Of a stretch of DNA of 64,000 nucleotides, positions 37,275 through 46,299 are shown one piece after another. Within the stretch, counting starts at the first letter, position 1; each line of letters opens with the position of its first letter. The stretch covers positions 48,783-112,782 of the forward strand of contig NZ_JAXKVW010000008.1 of assembly GCF_036172515.1 (NCBI RefSeq). The letters are read 5' to 3'. Made by a program: the position numbers and the translations under genes. The notes beneath the pieces were generated by a model that was given only the letters and a program-made list of their open reading frames with translations, did no database searches and had not been told where the DNA came from. This DNA is from Flexistipes sp. (GTDB lineage: Bacteria; Chrysiogenota; Deferribacteres; Deferribacterales; Flexistipitaceae).

Positions 37275-37301
37275 AGGGGTTGCATTAAGCAGCCCTTTTT
37301 T
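37275..37301 (+). terminator. Rho-independent terminator of gdhA
   Basis: AGGGGTTGC (37275-37283) pairs with GCAGCCCTT (37289-37297), with two G-U pairs and a 5-base loop, and runs into TTTTTT. It lies 47 bases after the gdhA stop. Confidence 0.8.
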
Positions 37302-37333
37302 GCTTTTAAGAAATTGTCCAGCAGGAGAGCTCT

Positions 37334-39934
37334 TTGACTGATAAAACGCCGGTCAGTTCGGGAATATCCGGCCTTGACACTATATTAAACAATTTGATAA
37401 AAGGCGATAATGTTGTTTGGCTTTCCCCGTCCATTAAAGATTACAGCAGATTTGTTGCTCCTTTTGTAAAACAGGCTGTTCACGATAAACGTAAAATAGT
37501 GTATTTTCGTTTTGCCTCACATGAAAACCTGATTCCTGAAGAATGCCGTTCATATGTTGACGAGCATAAACTGGAAGCCGGTGTGGGTTTTGAGTCTTTC
37601 ACCAAAGAGGTTTATTCGGAGGTCGAAAGACATGGTAAGAGTGTGTTTTATGTGTTTGATTCACTATCCGACCTTTTGTATGAATGGGTTACGGATGCTG
37701 CAATATCAAATTTTTTCATGGTTATATGCCCGTTTTTATACAAACTTGACACAGTTGCATATTTTGCGATTCTGAAACATTACCATTCTTTTGAGACAAT
37801 CTCCAAAATCAGGAAGACAGCACAGGTTTTAATAGAGGTATTTAACAGGGAAGGGACCCATTATGTACACCCGCATAAAGTGTTCGGTAAAAACAGTCCC
37901 ACTATGTTCCTCCCTCATGAATGCAGGGATGAAGAAAATTTTATCCCCATTGACAACAGTTACCTGGCCACTAAACTTTCTACCACCCTTTGTGCGGTTA
38001 ACAGATCAATTCTAAACAGAAGACTTGATTCCTGGGACAGAATTTTTATGGAAGCGGAGAAGTTTGAACAGGGCAGTGGGAATCGGAGTGAATCTGAAAT
38101 TGTTAACAGGATTATAAAAGCACTGATGGGCAGAGATGAAAAGATACTTTCATTGGTTAAAAAACATTTTACTATCAATGACCTGCTGGAAATTAAAAAC
38201 AGGATGATAGGTACCGGGTTTATCGGGGGGAAAGCTGTCGGAATGCTCCTTGCACGTAAAATACTTTATAACACCAATCCCGGAAAATGGGAAGAGCAAC
38301 TGGAGCCCCACGATTCATTTTATATCGGATCGGACATTTTTTATACATTTATAATATATAACGGCTGGTGGGATATCTTCATGGAACAGAAAACAGATGA
38401 AGGATATTTCAGCGCCGCCAAAAGACTGGAAGAGCTTATTATGCAGGGGGATTTTCCTGAAGATGTGAAGGATGAGTTTCACGAAATGCTTGACCATTTT
38501 GGGCAGTATCCTTTTATAATACGCTCCAGCAGTCTTCTTGAAGATGGATTCGGAAATGCTTTTGCCGGAAAATATGAGAGCTTTTTCTGCCCCATTCAGG
38601 GAACAAGGGATGAGCGTTTTGAAGATTTTATTTATTCTCTTAAAAAGATATATGCCAGTGCGATGAGTGAGGATGCCCTGAGTTACCGTATCGAAAGGGG
38701 GCTAAAATATGAAGATGAAGTGATGGCTCTGCTTGTTCAACGGGTTTCGGGCAGCTACCACGGCTATTACTATTACCCTCATGTTGCCGGTGTGGGGTTG
38801 TCTTATAACACTTATGTCTGGAGTAAAGATATAGATCCGGATGCCGGAATGCTGAGGATTGTAATGGGGTTGGGTACACGGGCCGTAAACAGGATAGAGG
38901 GGGATTATGCACGTATTGTGGCGCTTAACAACCCTTCGCTTGTTCCCCTTTCGGATAAAGATAATATGTTTAAATATGCCCAGAAAGATCTTGATGTGCT
39001 GGATGTCAGAAGCAGCGGCAAGCATATGGTTTCATTTTATATGCTGGATAAAGAAAACATACCTTTTGACCTGAACTGGATTGCCGAAAGGGATTTCGAT
39101 ACAATGCGAAGGCTGGCCGATTCCGGCGGGAAACCCAAAGATATATGGGTATTAACCTTTAACAGACTCTTAAAGAGTGAATTTCCCGCAATTATGTCGG
39201 ATATGATGAATACTGTTGAAGATGAATATGAGTGCCCCGTTGATATAGAATTCACCCTTGGTTTTCTGGACAGCGAATCGTATGTAATCAATCTGGTTCA
39301 GTGCAGACCTCTTCAGGCAAATGCATCGGATGCCAAAAATATCAAAGTGAAAAAATCCGCCGGGGATAAAATTCTCATAGAAACGGAAGGAAATTTTATG
39401 GGTGGTAATGTCTGTGATTATATCAGAAGAGTCATATACATAGACCCCACCAAATACTCTACATTGAGCACAACGGATAAACATGAGGTAGCCAGAAAAA
39501 TAGGTGAAATAAACAGACAGATGACCGGCAAGAAAAAATTCTACACTCTTGTTCTGGGCCCCGGAAGATGGGGAACCACCTCACCGGAGCTGGGGATACC
39601 TGTGAGTTTTTCCGATATAAACAATATGTACGGACTGGGCGAAATCGAATATGAAGCCGGAGGACTCATGCCAGAATTATCCTTTGGAACACATTTTTTC
39701 CAGGATATTGTCGAATCCAATATATTCTATCTTGCTGTTTTTGCCAGGAAAGACGGTGGTTTTATAGATTCTGAATATTTTAAAGAGACCTACTCTGTTA
39801 CAAAGGAATTGGTGGATGTTTCTGAAACAGTTGAAGAGACGCTTATTGTAATAGATTTTCCTAAAAAGACACTATATTTAACGTCTAATATCAAAACCCA
39901 AAAATTGAGACTTTTTATAAAGCACAGCAGCTAA
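37334..39934 (+). CDS. PEP-synthase-like (PPDK N-terminal) protein with a degenerate KaiC/RecA-like N-terminal domain
   Basis: An 866-residue protein starting at TTG 37334 (ribosome site CAGGAGAG). Residues about 8-215 resemble KaiC/RecA-like domains (SGISGLDTILNNLIKGDNVVW... VFYVFDSLSDLLYEW), but the Walker A loop is replaced by LSPSIKDYSRF, so it cannot bind ATP conventionally. Residues about 285-700 resemble the pyruvate/PEP-binding ATP-grasp domain of PPDK/PEP synthase: GGKAVGMLLARKIL, FIIRSSSLLEDGFGNAFAGKYES, ending VINLVQCRPLQ. No phosphohistidine or PEP C-terminal domain follows; instead there is a family-specific tail (about 720-866). The function is unknown; phosphotransfer to an unusual acceptor is possible. 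Confidence 0.82.
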   Translation: MTDKTPVSSGISGLDTILNNLIKGDNVVWLSPSIKDYSRFVAPFVKQAVHDKRKIVYFRFASHENLIPEECRSYVDEHKLEAGVGFESFTKEVYSEVERHGKSVFYVFDSLSDLLYEWVTDAAISNFFMVICPFLYKLDTVAYFAILKHYHSFETISKIRKTAQVLIEVFNREGTHYVHPHKVFGKNSPTMFLPHECRDEENFIPIDNSYLATKLSTTLCAVNRSILNRRLDSWDRIFMEAEKFEQGSGNRSESEIVNRIIKALMGRDEKILSLVKKHFTINDLLEIKNRMIGTGFIGGKAVGMLLARKILYNTNPGKWEEQLEPHDSFYIGSDIFYTFIIYNGWWDIFMEQKTDEGYFSAAKRLEELIMQGDFPEDVKDEFHEMLDHFGQYPFIIRSSSLLEDGFGNAFAGKYESFFCPIQGTRDERFEDFIYSLKKIYASAMSEDALSYRIERGLKYEDEVMALLVQRVSGSYHGYYYYPHVAGVGLSYNTYVWSKDIDPDAGMLRIVMGLGTRAVNRIEGDYARIVALNNPSLVPLSDKDNMFKYAQKDLDVLDVRSSGKHMVSFYMLDKENIPFDLNWIAERDFDTMRRLADSGGKPKDIWVLTFNRLLKSEFPAIMSDMMNTVEDEYECPVDIEFTLGFLDSESYVINLVQCRPLQANASDAKNIKVKKSAGDKILIETEGNFMGGNVCDYIRRVIYIDPTKYSTLSTTDKHEVARKIGEINRQMTGKKKFYTLVLGPGRWGTTSPELGIPVSFSDINNMYGLGEIEYEAGGLMPELSFGTHFFQDIVESNIFYLAVFARKDGGFIDSEYFKETYSVTKELVDVSETVEETLIVIDFPKKTLYLTSNIKTQKLRLFIKHSS

Positions 39935-40254
39935 TTATGTGGGCTGTTTATTTGTAGGTACTGGTGGTTATTTATTGTTATTTGTGGATGCAGACACAAA
40001 GAGCAAAGTCCGATGGTAAAAAAACTTTTAACTTTAGTAATACAGACTGCACATTTCCGCAGGAGGCTTCACAACTTCAACTGTATCAAAGGTCTTAACC
40101 TCTACCTCTACCTCTACCTTTACCTCTACTTTTACCTTTACCTCTACTTTTACCTTTACCTTTACCTTTATAAACCCGGCACCAATTAAATTTTACACAC
40201 CCGGCAGTTAAACAAGGCGGTTACGTTATTTTCCACTGTTTTTATACTGTCAGA
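39935..40254. repeat. Intergenic gap with hexamer tract of TTTACC/TCTACC units
   Basis: The 320-base gap between convergent genes holds no gene. From 40095 to about 40172 it is a tandem array of hexamers on the period of six: TTAACC, three TCTACC, TTTACC, TCTACT, TTTACC and so on, about a dozen units. This is the reverse complement of the AGGTAA/AGGTAG array at 10131, so both belong to one repeat family. Two CCCGGC motifs (40176 and 40199) flank the stretch after it. Confidence 0.92.
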
Positions 40255-40980
40255 TCATTTGACTTTTGCGAGAAAGGCTTTTGTTCTTTCATTTTGAGGG
40301 TTGTCAAATATCTGTTCAGGAGGTCCTTCCTCTTCGATAACACCTTTGTCTATAAAAATTACCCTGTCGGCAACCTCTCTGGCAAAACCCATCTCATGGG
40401 ATACCACAATCATTGTCATTCCTTCATTTGCCAGCTGTTTCATTACTTCCAGAACTTCTCCCACCAGTTCCGGGTCCAGTGCACTGGTCGGTTCGTCAAA
40501 AAGCATCACTTTTGGGTTTAGCGCCAATGATCTGGCTATTGCCACTCTTTGCATCTGTCCGCCGCTCAGTTGAGCCGGGTAAGCATCGGCTTTATCCGAA
40601 AGCCCCACTTTTTTCAAAAGTTCGAGATCGGTTTTTTTTGCTTCTGCTTTACTGACCCCCCTTACTTTTACAGGACCGAGAGTAACATTTTCCAGTACAG
40701 TTTTATGGGGGAAAAGGTTGAATTGCTGAAAAACCATTCCTGTTTCAGCTCTGATTTCATTGATATTAACATTTTTCCCGTTGATGTCTTCGCCGTCCAC
40801 AATTATCTGTCCGGAGGTTATCTCTTCCAGCTTATTAATACATCTTAAAAGCGTACTTTTTCCGGAGCCGCTTGCACCTATTATGACAACGACTTCTCCC
40901 ATTTCAATATTCAGATTTATACCCTTTAAAACTTCCAAATCACCGAAATATTTATGTAAGTCTTTTATTTGAATTATCAT
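40255..40980 (-). CDS. Polar amino-acid ABC transporter ATP-binding protein (GlnQ-like)
   Basis: A 241-residue ATPase of the polar-amino-acid uptake class. Walker A is GASGSGKST, the signature LSGGQMQR, and Walker [15 protein letters not shown], with [15 protein letters not shown] following, all typical of GlnQ/HisP. It overlaps the permease gene by 4 bases. The cognate permease and binding-protein genes lie directly upstream, so it energises import of a polar amino acid, most likely glutamine, glutamate or a related compound. A symbol is withheld because the substrate is unproven. Confidence 0.95.
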   Translation of the reverse strand: MIIQIKDLHKYFGDLEVLKGINLNIEMGEVVVIIGASGSGKSTLLRCINKLEEITSGQIIVDGEDINGKNVNINEIRAETGMVFQQFNLFPHKTVLENVTLGPVKVRGVSKAEAKKTDLELLKKVGLSDKADAYPAQLSGGQMQRVAIARSLALNPKVMLFDEPTSALDPELVGEVLEVMKQLANEGMTMIVVSHEMGFAREVADRVIFIDKGVIEEEGPPEQIFDNPQNERTKAFLAKVK

Positions 40981-41642
40981 CTTAACCCCAGCTTATATTC
41001 CAATAAATTAAGTGCTTTGCTTATAACGAAAGTTATGCACAGATACAGTATGGCAACGGTTGTCCATACTTCAAAAGCCCTGAAATTTGTTGCAATGATT
41101 TCCTGCCCCGTTCTTGTCAGCTCACCAACGCCGATTACCACAAAAAGTGATGTGTCTTTAAGGCTGATAATAAACTGATTTCCCAGAGGAGGTATCATTC
41201 TTCTGAAAGCCTGCGGCCAGACTACATACAGCATATTCTGCATTCTTGTCAGCCCTATTGAGCGCCCTGCTTCCGTCTGCCCTTTGTCAATTGACTGGAC
41301 AGAGCCTCTGACAATTTCCGCTATATAGGCGCCGGAGTTAATTGCAATAGCAGAGATAGCTGAAGTCAGAGGATTAATGCGCATCCCGAGAGCCATAGGA
41401 AGTCCGAAATAAATAAACATTACCTGCACCATTATAGGTGTACCTCTGATAGTTTCTATATATACATTTGCAATATAACGTAATGGTTTGAACTTGAGCA
41501 GTTTTAAAAGCCCGAAAATTGCACCAAGAAAGAACCCTATCAAAAGGCCGCTTGCAGTAATAATAACGGTTAATTTCAGCCCATCCATAAGTATGGGTAA
41601 AGATTCCCATATTACATTTGTCTTAAAATCAAAATCTGTCAT
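40977..41642 (-). CDS. Polar amino-acid ABC transporter permease (HisM/GlnP family)
   Basis: A 221-residue permease with about five membrane segments. Family phrases are [22 protein letters not shown] and the ATPase-contact loop [31 protein letters not shown]. Only one permease gene is present, so the channel is probably a homodimer, as in many Gln-type systems. It lies between the binding-protein and ATPase genes; a hairpin in the 59-base gap before it may reduce its expression relative to the binding protein. Confidence 0.95.
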   Translation of the reverse strand: MTDFDFKTNVIWESLPILMDGLKLTVIITASGLLIGFFLGAIFGLLKLLKFKPLRYIANVYIETIRGTPIMVQVMFIYFGLPMALGMRINPLTSAISAIAINSGAYIAEIVRGSVQSIDKGQTEAGRSIGLTRMQNMLYVVWPQAFRRMIPPLGNQFIISLKDTSLFVVIGVGELTRTGQEIIATNFRAFEVWTTVAILYLCITFVISKALNLLEYKLGLR

Positions 41643-41672
41643 TGTTCACCTTGTATTTAGTAGAATTTGAAA

Positions 41673-41695
41673 AAGGGCGGAACATATCCGCCCTT
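41673..41695 (-). terminator. Hairpin after the binding-protein gene: partial terminator within the ABC operon
   Basis: AAGGGCGGA (41673-41681) pairs perfectly with TCCGCCCTT (41687-41695) over a 5-base loop. On the minus strand it is followed by a T-run (TTTTTC). It lies between the binding-protein stop (41702) and the permease start (41642). Such hairpins give more binding protein than permease/ATPase in many ABC operons. Confidence 0.78.
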
Positions 41696-41701
41696 ATGTT
41701 T

Positions 41702-42448
41702 TTATTGGGGAGCTTCTCCGAACCATTTTTTATAAAGCTCAGCATATTGTCCGTTTTCCATAAACTTAAGTATGGAAATATTTACAGCTTCTCTGAGCTT
41801 GCTTCCCTGAGTAAGAGCTATGCCGTAAGACTGCCCTTCATAAAGCGGTCCTACAGTTTTAACTTTGCCTTCACCGGCTGTTCTTGCAAAATACATAACG
41901 TTTGGAGAATCGAAAAGTACGGCATCCACTCCGCCGGACATAAGTTCCATATACATACCGTCTGTGTTTGGGAAGAGTTTAAGATTATCTCCCTTTATTC
42001 CATGCTTTCTTAAAAAATCAGCACTGGTAGTAGCCAGTTTTGAGCCTACTTTTTTGCCTTTCAAATCCTCTACAGTTTTAATATCTTCATTATCAGCTCT
42101 GACAAGCATTTTCAGCCCGGCATCATAATAAGGATAAGCAAAGTCCACAACTTTTTCCCTTGCAGATTTTATTGTCATGCCCGCAATTGCTGCATCAAGG
42201 TTTCCTGTCTGAAGACCGGGAATAAGGCCGTTAAAGTCCATAGGCTGCAGTTTGTAATCCCATCCGTTATCTTTTGCAATCATATCCCAAAGCTCGATAT
42301 CAAAACCGACATATGTGTCACCTTTCTTAAATTCAAAAGGCATAAAGCTGGTATCCGTACCTACAATTAGCTGTCTTGCAAAAACACTGCTTACCATTAA
42401 TACAGTAAGCATTAAACTGATAGTTAAAATTTTGTAAAACTTTCTCAT
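41702..42448 (-). CDS. Polar amino-acid ABC transporter substrate-binding protein (GlnH-like)
   Basis: A 248-residue periplasmic binding protein of the SBP_bac_3 family. A signal peptide is present (about 1-24, ending VFA). The start of the mature part, LIVGTDTSFMPFEFKKGDTYVGFDIELWDMIA, is the family signature. Further phrases are AIAGMTIKSAREKVVDFAYPY and GVDAVLFDSPNVMYF. It is the first gene of the operon, with a clear AGGAGGATG-type ribosome site. It probably captures glutamine or glutamate-like ligands; not proven. Confidence 0.95.
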   Translation of the reverse strand: MRKFYKILTISLMLTVLMVSSVFARQLIVGTDTSFMPFEFKKGDTYVGFDIELWDMIAKDNGWDYKLQPMDFNGLIPGLQTGNLDAAIAGMTIKSAREKVVDFAYPYYDAGLKMLVRADNEDIKTVEDLKGKKVGSKLATTSADFLRKHGIKGDNLKLFPNTDGMYMELMSGGVDAVLFDSPNVMYFARTAGEGKVKTVGPLYEGQSYGIALTQGSKLREAVNISILKFMENGQYAELYKKWFGEAPQ

Positions 42449-42542
42449 AGCATCCTCCTTTTAGTTTTGATTATTTATACATTAAAATATATAGCATTAC
42501 AACCAAAACTTTTAATCTGAAAACAAGTTAAAGTTATGTTTG

Positions 42543-42570
42543 TTGACATACAGTTGAACTTTGTTAAATT
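42543..42570 (+). promoter_or_regulatory. Probable promoter of the ABC-class ATPase gene
   Basis: A perfect TTGACA at 42543-42548, a 16-base spacer, then TAAATT at 42565-42570 (4 of 6). It is 40 bases before the ATG at 42611 in the divergent gap with the amino-acid ABC operon. Confidence 0.5.
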
Positions 42571-42610
42571 ATTTTTTTAATTATACCATTTTTTACAAGG
42601 GGAAGTGTTA

Positions 42611-44356
42611 ATGAAAAGTTTTTCGGAAATAAAGAATATTTTAAGCAGAATCGACAGAAAAGGATATAAAGCATACAACGATTTAAAGGGTGTTTACAAG
42701 GCTGATAATTTTATTTTATTTATTGACAGGGTCCAGGGGGATCCTTTTGCCTCTCCTTCAGATATAAGAATAAGTATAAACAGAAGTTATCTGAAATTCC
42801 CCGATGAATGTATCGAAAGTGCACCACGGAAAATCGCTTTTGAAGATTATGCGGCGAGAATCATAAGAGATTGTTTGATAAAATGCAGCAAAACAGTAAA
42901 AGGCTCCGGAAAAAGCGGTGCTCTTTTTATAAACAGCGGCGCCCAGGAAGTTGTGGAGCGCTCCTCGGTGATTGCAGACGAGAATTCTTTTGAAGTACGC
43001 ATGAGCATCGGTTTGCCTGCTGCCGGAAGGACTATTTTGGCTAATGAGTGTGAAAAGATATTTTACAGGATTTTGCCGGAAGTTATTGAAACTGTCAAAT
43101 GGCATAATATGGACAAAACTGAATGCCTGCAATTTGTTAAATGTATTGAGAATCAGGAATATATGAGAAAGCAGCTTGAAAAGAAAGGGCTTGTTGCATT
43201 TATTGCTGACAGGAGCATCCTCCCGAGGGCAAGCGGTAACAGTCAGAAACCCATGAAAGAAGCCGTACCTTTTTATTCACCGGAAAGCCTGAGGGTTAAG
43301 CTCAGTCTGAAAAATCCCGTCAGTGCAGAGGATGGCGGTCAAATGGGGGAGATTTACGGAATGGGGATTCCCAAAGGTGTAACTACAATTGCAGGAGGCG
43401 GATTTCACGGAAAATCCACTCTTTTGAATGCACTGAAAATGGGTGTTTATCCTCATATCCCCGGAGACGGCAGGGAATGGACGGTTGTTGATAAAACGGG
43501 CGTGAGTATTAGGGCTGAGGATGGCAGAAATGTGGCAGGTATAGATATCAGATCATTTATAAACAACCTTCCAATGAATGTGGATACATCTTTTTTTATT
43601 ACGAGCAACGCCAGCGGAAGCACCTCTCAGGCTGCAAATATACTTGAGTCAATTGAGGCAGGAAGCGGATTATTACTTATAGATGAAGATACCTCCGCAA
43701 CAAATTTTATGGTAAGAGACGCTAAAATGCAGGAGCTTGTGGCAAAGGATTTTGAGCCGATTACGCCGTTTGTGGAGCGTGTGCGGCAATTATATGATTG
43801 CTATGGTGTTTCCACGGTTCTGGTTATGGGGGGTAATGGAGATTATCTGGGAAAATCGGACAATGTTCTTATGATGAGAAATTTTAAATGCTATGAAGTA
43901 ACCGCAGAAGCTAAAAGTATTTATGAAAAATATAGGGGCTCAAACTCTGAAGTTGAAGAACAAAGATCACATATTGATTATTCCAGGGAAATTCATCCTG
44001 AAACGTTCAACTTTATCAAAAACAGCAGAAAATTTAAAATTAAAACGCTTAAAACTGACAGGATTATAATCAACAGAGAAGAGATAGATGTCAGAGATGT
44101 GGAACAGTTTGTTGATGACTCTCAGCTTGCCACAATCGGGAAAATTATGAGGTATATTTCAGACAGTAAACTACCTGTGGCTTACGAAGAACTGATAAAC
44201 GATCTGAGGCAAAAACTGGATAAAAACGGTTTTGATTTTCTTGATAGAAAATCCTCAGATATGACAAAACCCAGGTTATTAGAAGTGATGGCAGTGCTCA
44301 ATCGTCTGAGGACACTTAAACTGTTTCAGAAAAAGAATCAGACGGCGATTTGGTAA
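42611..44356 (+). CDS. Predicted ATPase of the ABC class (PF09818-type), function unknown
   Basis: A 581-residue cytoplasmic protein. The start is set at ATG 42611 behind AAGGGGAAG; a GTG 6 bases upstream is possible but less well placed. It has an N-terminal region with DNA-binding-like basic patches, then a P-loop domain with GVTTIAGGGFHGKSTLLNAL (Walker A) around 260-280 and GSGLLLIDEDTSATNFMVRD (Walker B) around 352-371. This combination marks the PF09818 family of predicted ABC-class ATPases, of unknown function. The C-terminus overlaps the convergent GNAT gene by 41 bases. Confidence 0.9.
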   Translation: MKSFSEIKNILSRIDRKGYKAYNDLKGVYKADNFILFIDRVQGDPFASPSDIRISINRSYLKFPDECIESAPRKIAFEDYAARIIRDCLIKCSKTVKGSGKSGALFINSGAQEVVERSSVIADENSFEVRMSIGLPAAGRTILANECEKIFYRILPEVIETVKWHNMDKTECLQFVKCIENQEYMRKQLEKKGLVAFIADRSILPRASGNSQKPMKEAVPFYSPESLRVKLSLKNPVSAEDGGQMGEIYGMGIPKGVTTIAGGGFHGKSTLLNALKMGVYPHIPGDGREWTVVDKTGVSIRAEDGRNVAGIDIRSFINNLPMNVDTSFFITSNASGSTSQAANILESIEAGSGLLLIDEDTSATNFMVRDAKMQELVAKDFEPITPFVERVRQLYDCYGVSTVLVMGGNGDYLGKSDNVLMMRNFKCYEVTAEAKSIYEKYRGSNSEVEEQRSHIDYSREIHPETFNFIKNSRKFKIKTLKTDRIIINREEIDVRDVEQFVDDSQLATIGKIMRYISDSKLPVAYEELINDLRQKLDKNGFDFLDRKSSDMTKPRLLEVMAVLNRLRTLKLFQKKNQTAIW

Positions 44357-44792
44357 GTGCTGTGTAGTCAGTTGTTTTCCAGCCGTTTTTTTTATAAAAG
44401 TTTAACGCTTTTTTGTTTTTCCCGTCGGCTAAAAGATGGATGCCGGCGATATTGTTTTTAATGCACCATTTTTCACAATATTCAAGCAGACTGCCGCCAA
44501 TTCCTTCATTACGATAATCGGAATCCACACATAAATCTTCTATGTAAGCTGTATATGACGTTTTGGCTGTGGATATGAGGGTCTGTATTGTGCACATTCC
44601 TATTATTTCCTTATCCAGTTCGGCAACAAACGCTGCTGCTCTGTTTTCATTTTCCATCAGAAATAATAATCCCTTGTACTGGGTTTTCCGGTCAAAATCC
44701 ACACTTTCCATACGAAAAAGTTCTTTTAAAAGGCAAAGCATTTTATCGATATCTTTTTTGCAGGCTTTTCTTACTTTTATTTCTTCTTTCAT
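44316..44792 (-). CDS. GNAT family N-acetyltransferase
   Basis: A 158-residue acetyl-CoA-dependent acyltransferase. The start is ATG 44790-44792, with ribosome site AAAGGA; the open frame extends 26 codons further, but the GNAT fold begins at this ATG (MKEEIKVRKACKKDIDKM). Motif A is visible as DSDYRNEGIGGSLLEYCEKW, and the fold ends with NFYKKNGWK. The substrate is unknown. Its 3' end overlaps the convergent ATPase gene by 41 bases. The flanking gap to 45464 is repeat-rich. Confidence 0.88.
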   Translation of the reverse strand: MKEEIKVRKACKKDIDKMLCLLKELFRMESVDFDRKTQYKGLLFLMENENRAAAFVAELDKEIIGMCTIQTLISTAKTSYTAYIEDLCVDSDYRNEGIGGSLLEYCEKWCIKNNIAGIHLLADGKNKKALNFYKKNGWKTTDYTALTKSPSDSFSETV

Positions 44793-45463
44793 TGTCAGTC
44801 CTTTAATTATTTTAGGCGTGGAGAATGTAAACTTATTTAGATTAAAAATCAAGCAATAGAATTTTGGCACCCTCCCATTTTTTAGAACTATGACAATACG
44901 CAGATATTGTTAGTACATAGATAGAGATCCCTCGGCTTCGCTCGCCCTGTTAAATATCAGCTTCGCTGATTGCCTACGGCATTTAACGGGGCTAGGGATG
45001 ACTTTTTGTCATCTCGACCGGAACGGAGTGGAGGGAGAGATCTCTACTGTTATATTGCAAAGAGACCTCTCGGCTTCGCTCGAGGTGACAATTATATGCA
45101 TACTGTCTAGCAGCGATAGCTAAATAGGATGTTACACATATTTACCAGTCTAATTTACCAGTCTAAAAGACTGGTGCTAGCCGCAGGCATTCTTTCGAAC
45201 AAAGTGAGAAATCTCCGCCTTATGAAACGACATAACGAATAAATATACAACTGTGTTTAATGTTGAGATATCTTCATGCGTAGAAATTCCGATATTTAGA
45301 TAAAGTATTGTCAAATAGCACAAGTGCAAAAATTTTGGGAGGTTGCTAAATAGAATTCTGACGTCCTTCCATTTTTTTAAGAGTTATGCAAATTTATTGG
45401 TGAGATAGGGAGGTGGTGAAATAGTAAATGGTTGAGTGGAGTTAAGTTTTTAACAGAGAAAAA
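44793..45463. repeat. Repeat-rich intergenic island (671 bases, no gene)
   Basis: Several elements lie here. At 44946-44990 an outer stem CCTGTTAAAT/ATTTAACGGG encloses an inner stem ATCAGC-TTC-GCTGAT. AGAGATCCCTCGGCTTCGCT (44922) faces GGAGTGGAGGGAGAGATCTCT near 45025, forming a larger inverted pair. A composite element lies at 45061-45197. A third family, the phrase (T)TTTGGCxCCCTCCCATTTTTT, occurs at 44861 and recurs near 63803, and a diverged copy with ATTGGTGAGATAGGGAGGT is at 45352-45418. Nothing coding is supported. Confidence 0.85.
45061..45197 (-). repeat. Composite palindromic repeat element, copy A (reverse orientation)
   Basis: Reads AGAGACCTCTCGGCTTCGCT...CGAGGTGACA, then TAAATAGGATGTTACACATA, a hairpin ACCAGTC/GACTGGT, and ends CATTCTTTCG. 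It is the reverse complement of the unit at 51085-51207, with the same order of blocks. An extra 13-base duplication (TTTACCAGTCTAA) lies in the hairpin. Confidence 0.9.
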
Positions 45464-46153
45464 TTAAATCTGATTATTCATTTTAAGAATATTTTTATAA
45501 CTTGCCATTACACGGTTGTAATAAAAACTGGGAAGAGAGTAGTTCCGGGCAAGGTATTTTTTTAAATTTGTAGGGCCGAAATTATAAGCCATAATTGCAT
45601 ATTTCTCATTGCCGTTAAATTTATCCTTCAGATAGGCAAAGTAATTTATTCCAACCCTGATATTCGCAACTGGATCAAACAGTTCATGCCGTTTGTTGAG
45701 GTTTAGATCGCTTCTCTTGTCCGAAATATAGTAAGCTGTATCCGGAAGCAGCTGCATCAGACCCACAGCACCTTTATAAGAAACAACCTTGATTCTGAAA
45801 GAGCTTTCTGTTTTGATCATAGCAAGTATTAGATAAGGGTCTATATGATGCTGTTTGGATTCTTTGGCGATAGTGTATGCCAAATCGTATGTGGAATAAT
45901 TGCTGACGTTCATCCCGAATTCATCCAAAAGCTGCTGAATGTCAATTACCCTGCTGTAAAATGAGATTTTCTGTCTTGATTTATTGATTTTTGAGCTCAG
46001 TTTGTTTTGTGAATTTTTTAGTTGTGGAAAGATGTTGTTGAAATGTTTCACCTGAGTGGATACATAAAAGTGTGCTGAAACACCGGAGATAAAAGTGAAT
46101 ATGAGTATAATGATTAACAGGAATTTAATTTCACTTCCTTTGAAAAAATTCAA
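45464..46153 (-). CDS. Lytic transglycosylase (SLT domain), membrane-anchored
   Basis: A 229-residue protein with an N-terminal membrane anchor (about 9-32) and a periplasmic SLT domain (about 85-225). The catalytic Glu116 lies in MIKTESSFR, followed by SYKGAVGLMQLLPDTAYYI and MAYNFGPTNLKKYL, all standard for the Slt70/MltC-like fold. It cleaves the glycan strand of peptidoglycan, forming 1,6-anhydro ends. It stands alone, divergent to sfsA. The short linker (33-84) is coiled-coil-like. Confidence 0.93.
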   Translation of the reverse strand: MNFFKGSEIKFLLIIILIFTFISGVSAHFYVSTQVKHFNNIFPQLKNSQNKLSSKINKSRQKISFYSRVIDIQQLLDEFGMNVSNYSTYDLAYTIAKESKQHHIDPYLILAMIKTESSFRIKVVSYKGAVGLMQLLPDTAYYISDKRSDLNLNKRHELFDPVANIRVGINYFAYLKDKFNGNEKYAIMAYNFGPTNLKKYLARNYSLPSFYYNRVMASYKNILKMNNQI

Positions 46154-46253
46154 TATAAACGCCTCCGCATTATATGTAATTTTGATATATTCCCTAAGAC
46201 AGGAATATTCAGTTATTTTGAAAAATAATTAAAATTATTTATTTTTCAAGACT

Positions 46254-46279
46254 AAACAGGTATTCTTTCTACCTGGTTT
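46254..46279. promoter_or_regulatory. Hairpin in divergent promoter region
   Basis: AAACAGGTA pairs with TACCTGGTTT (one bulged G) around a 7-base loop, 21 bases before the sfsA start. It might be an operator or leader hairpin for either divergent gene. No known factor is recognised. Confidence 0.35.
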
Positions 46280-46299
46280 AATTTTATAAAGGAATTCCA

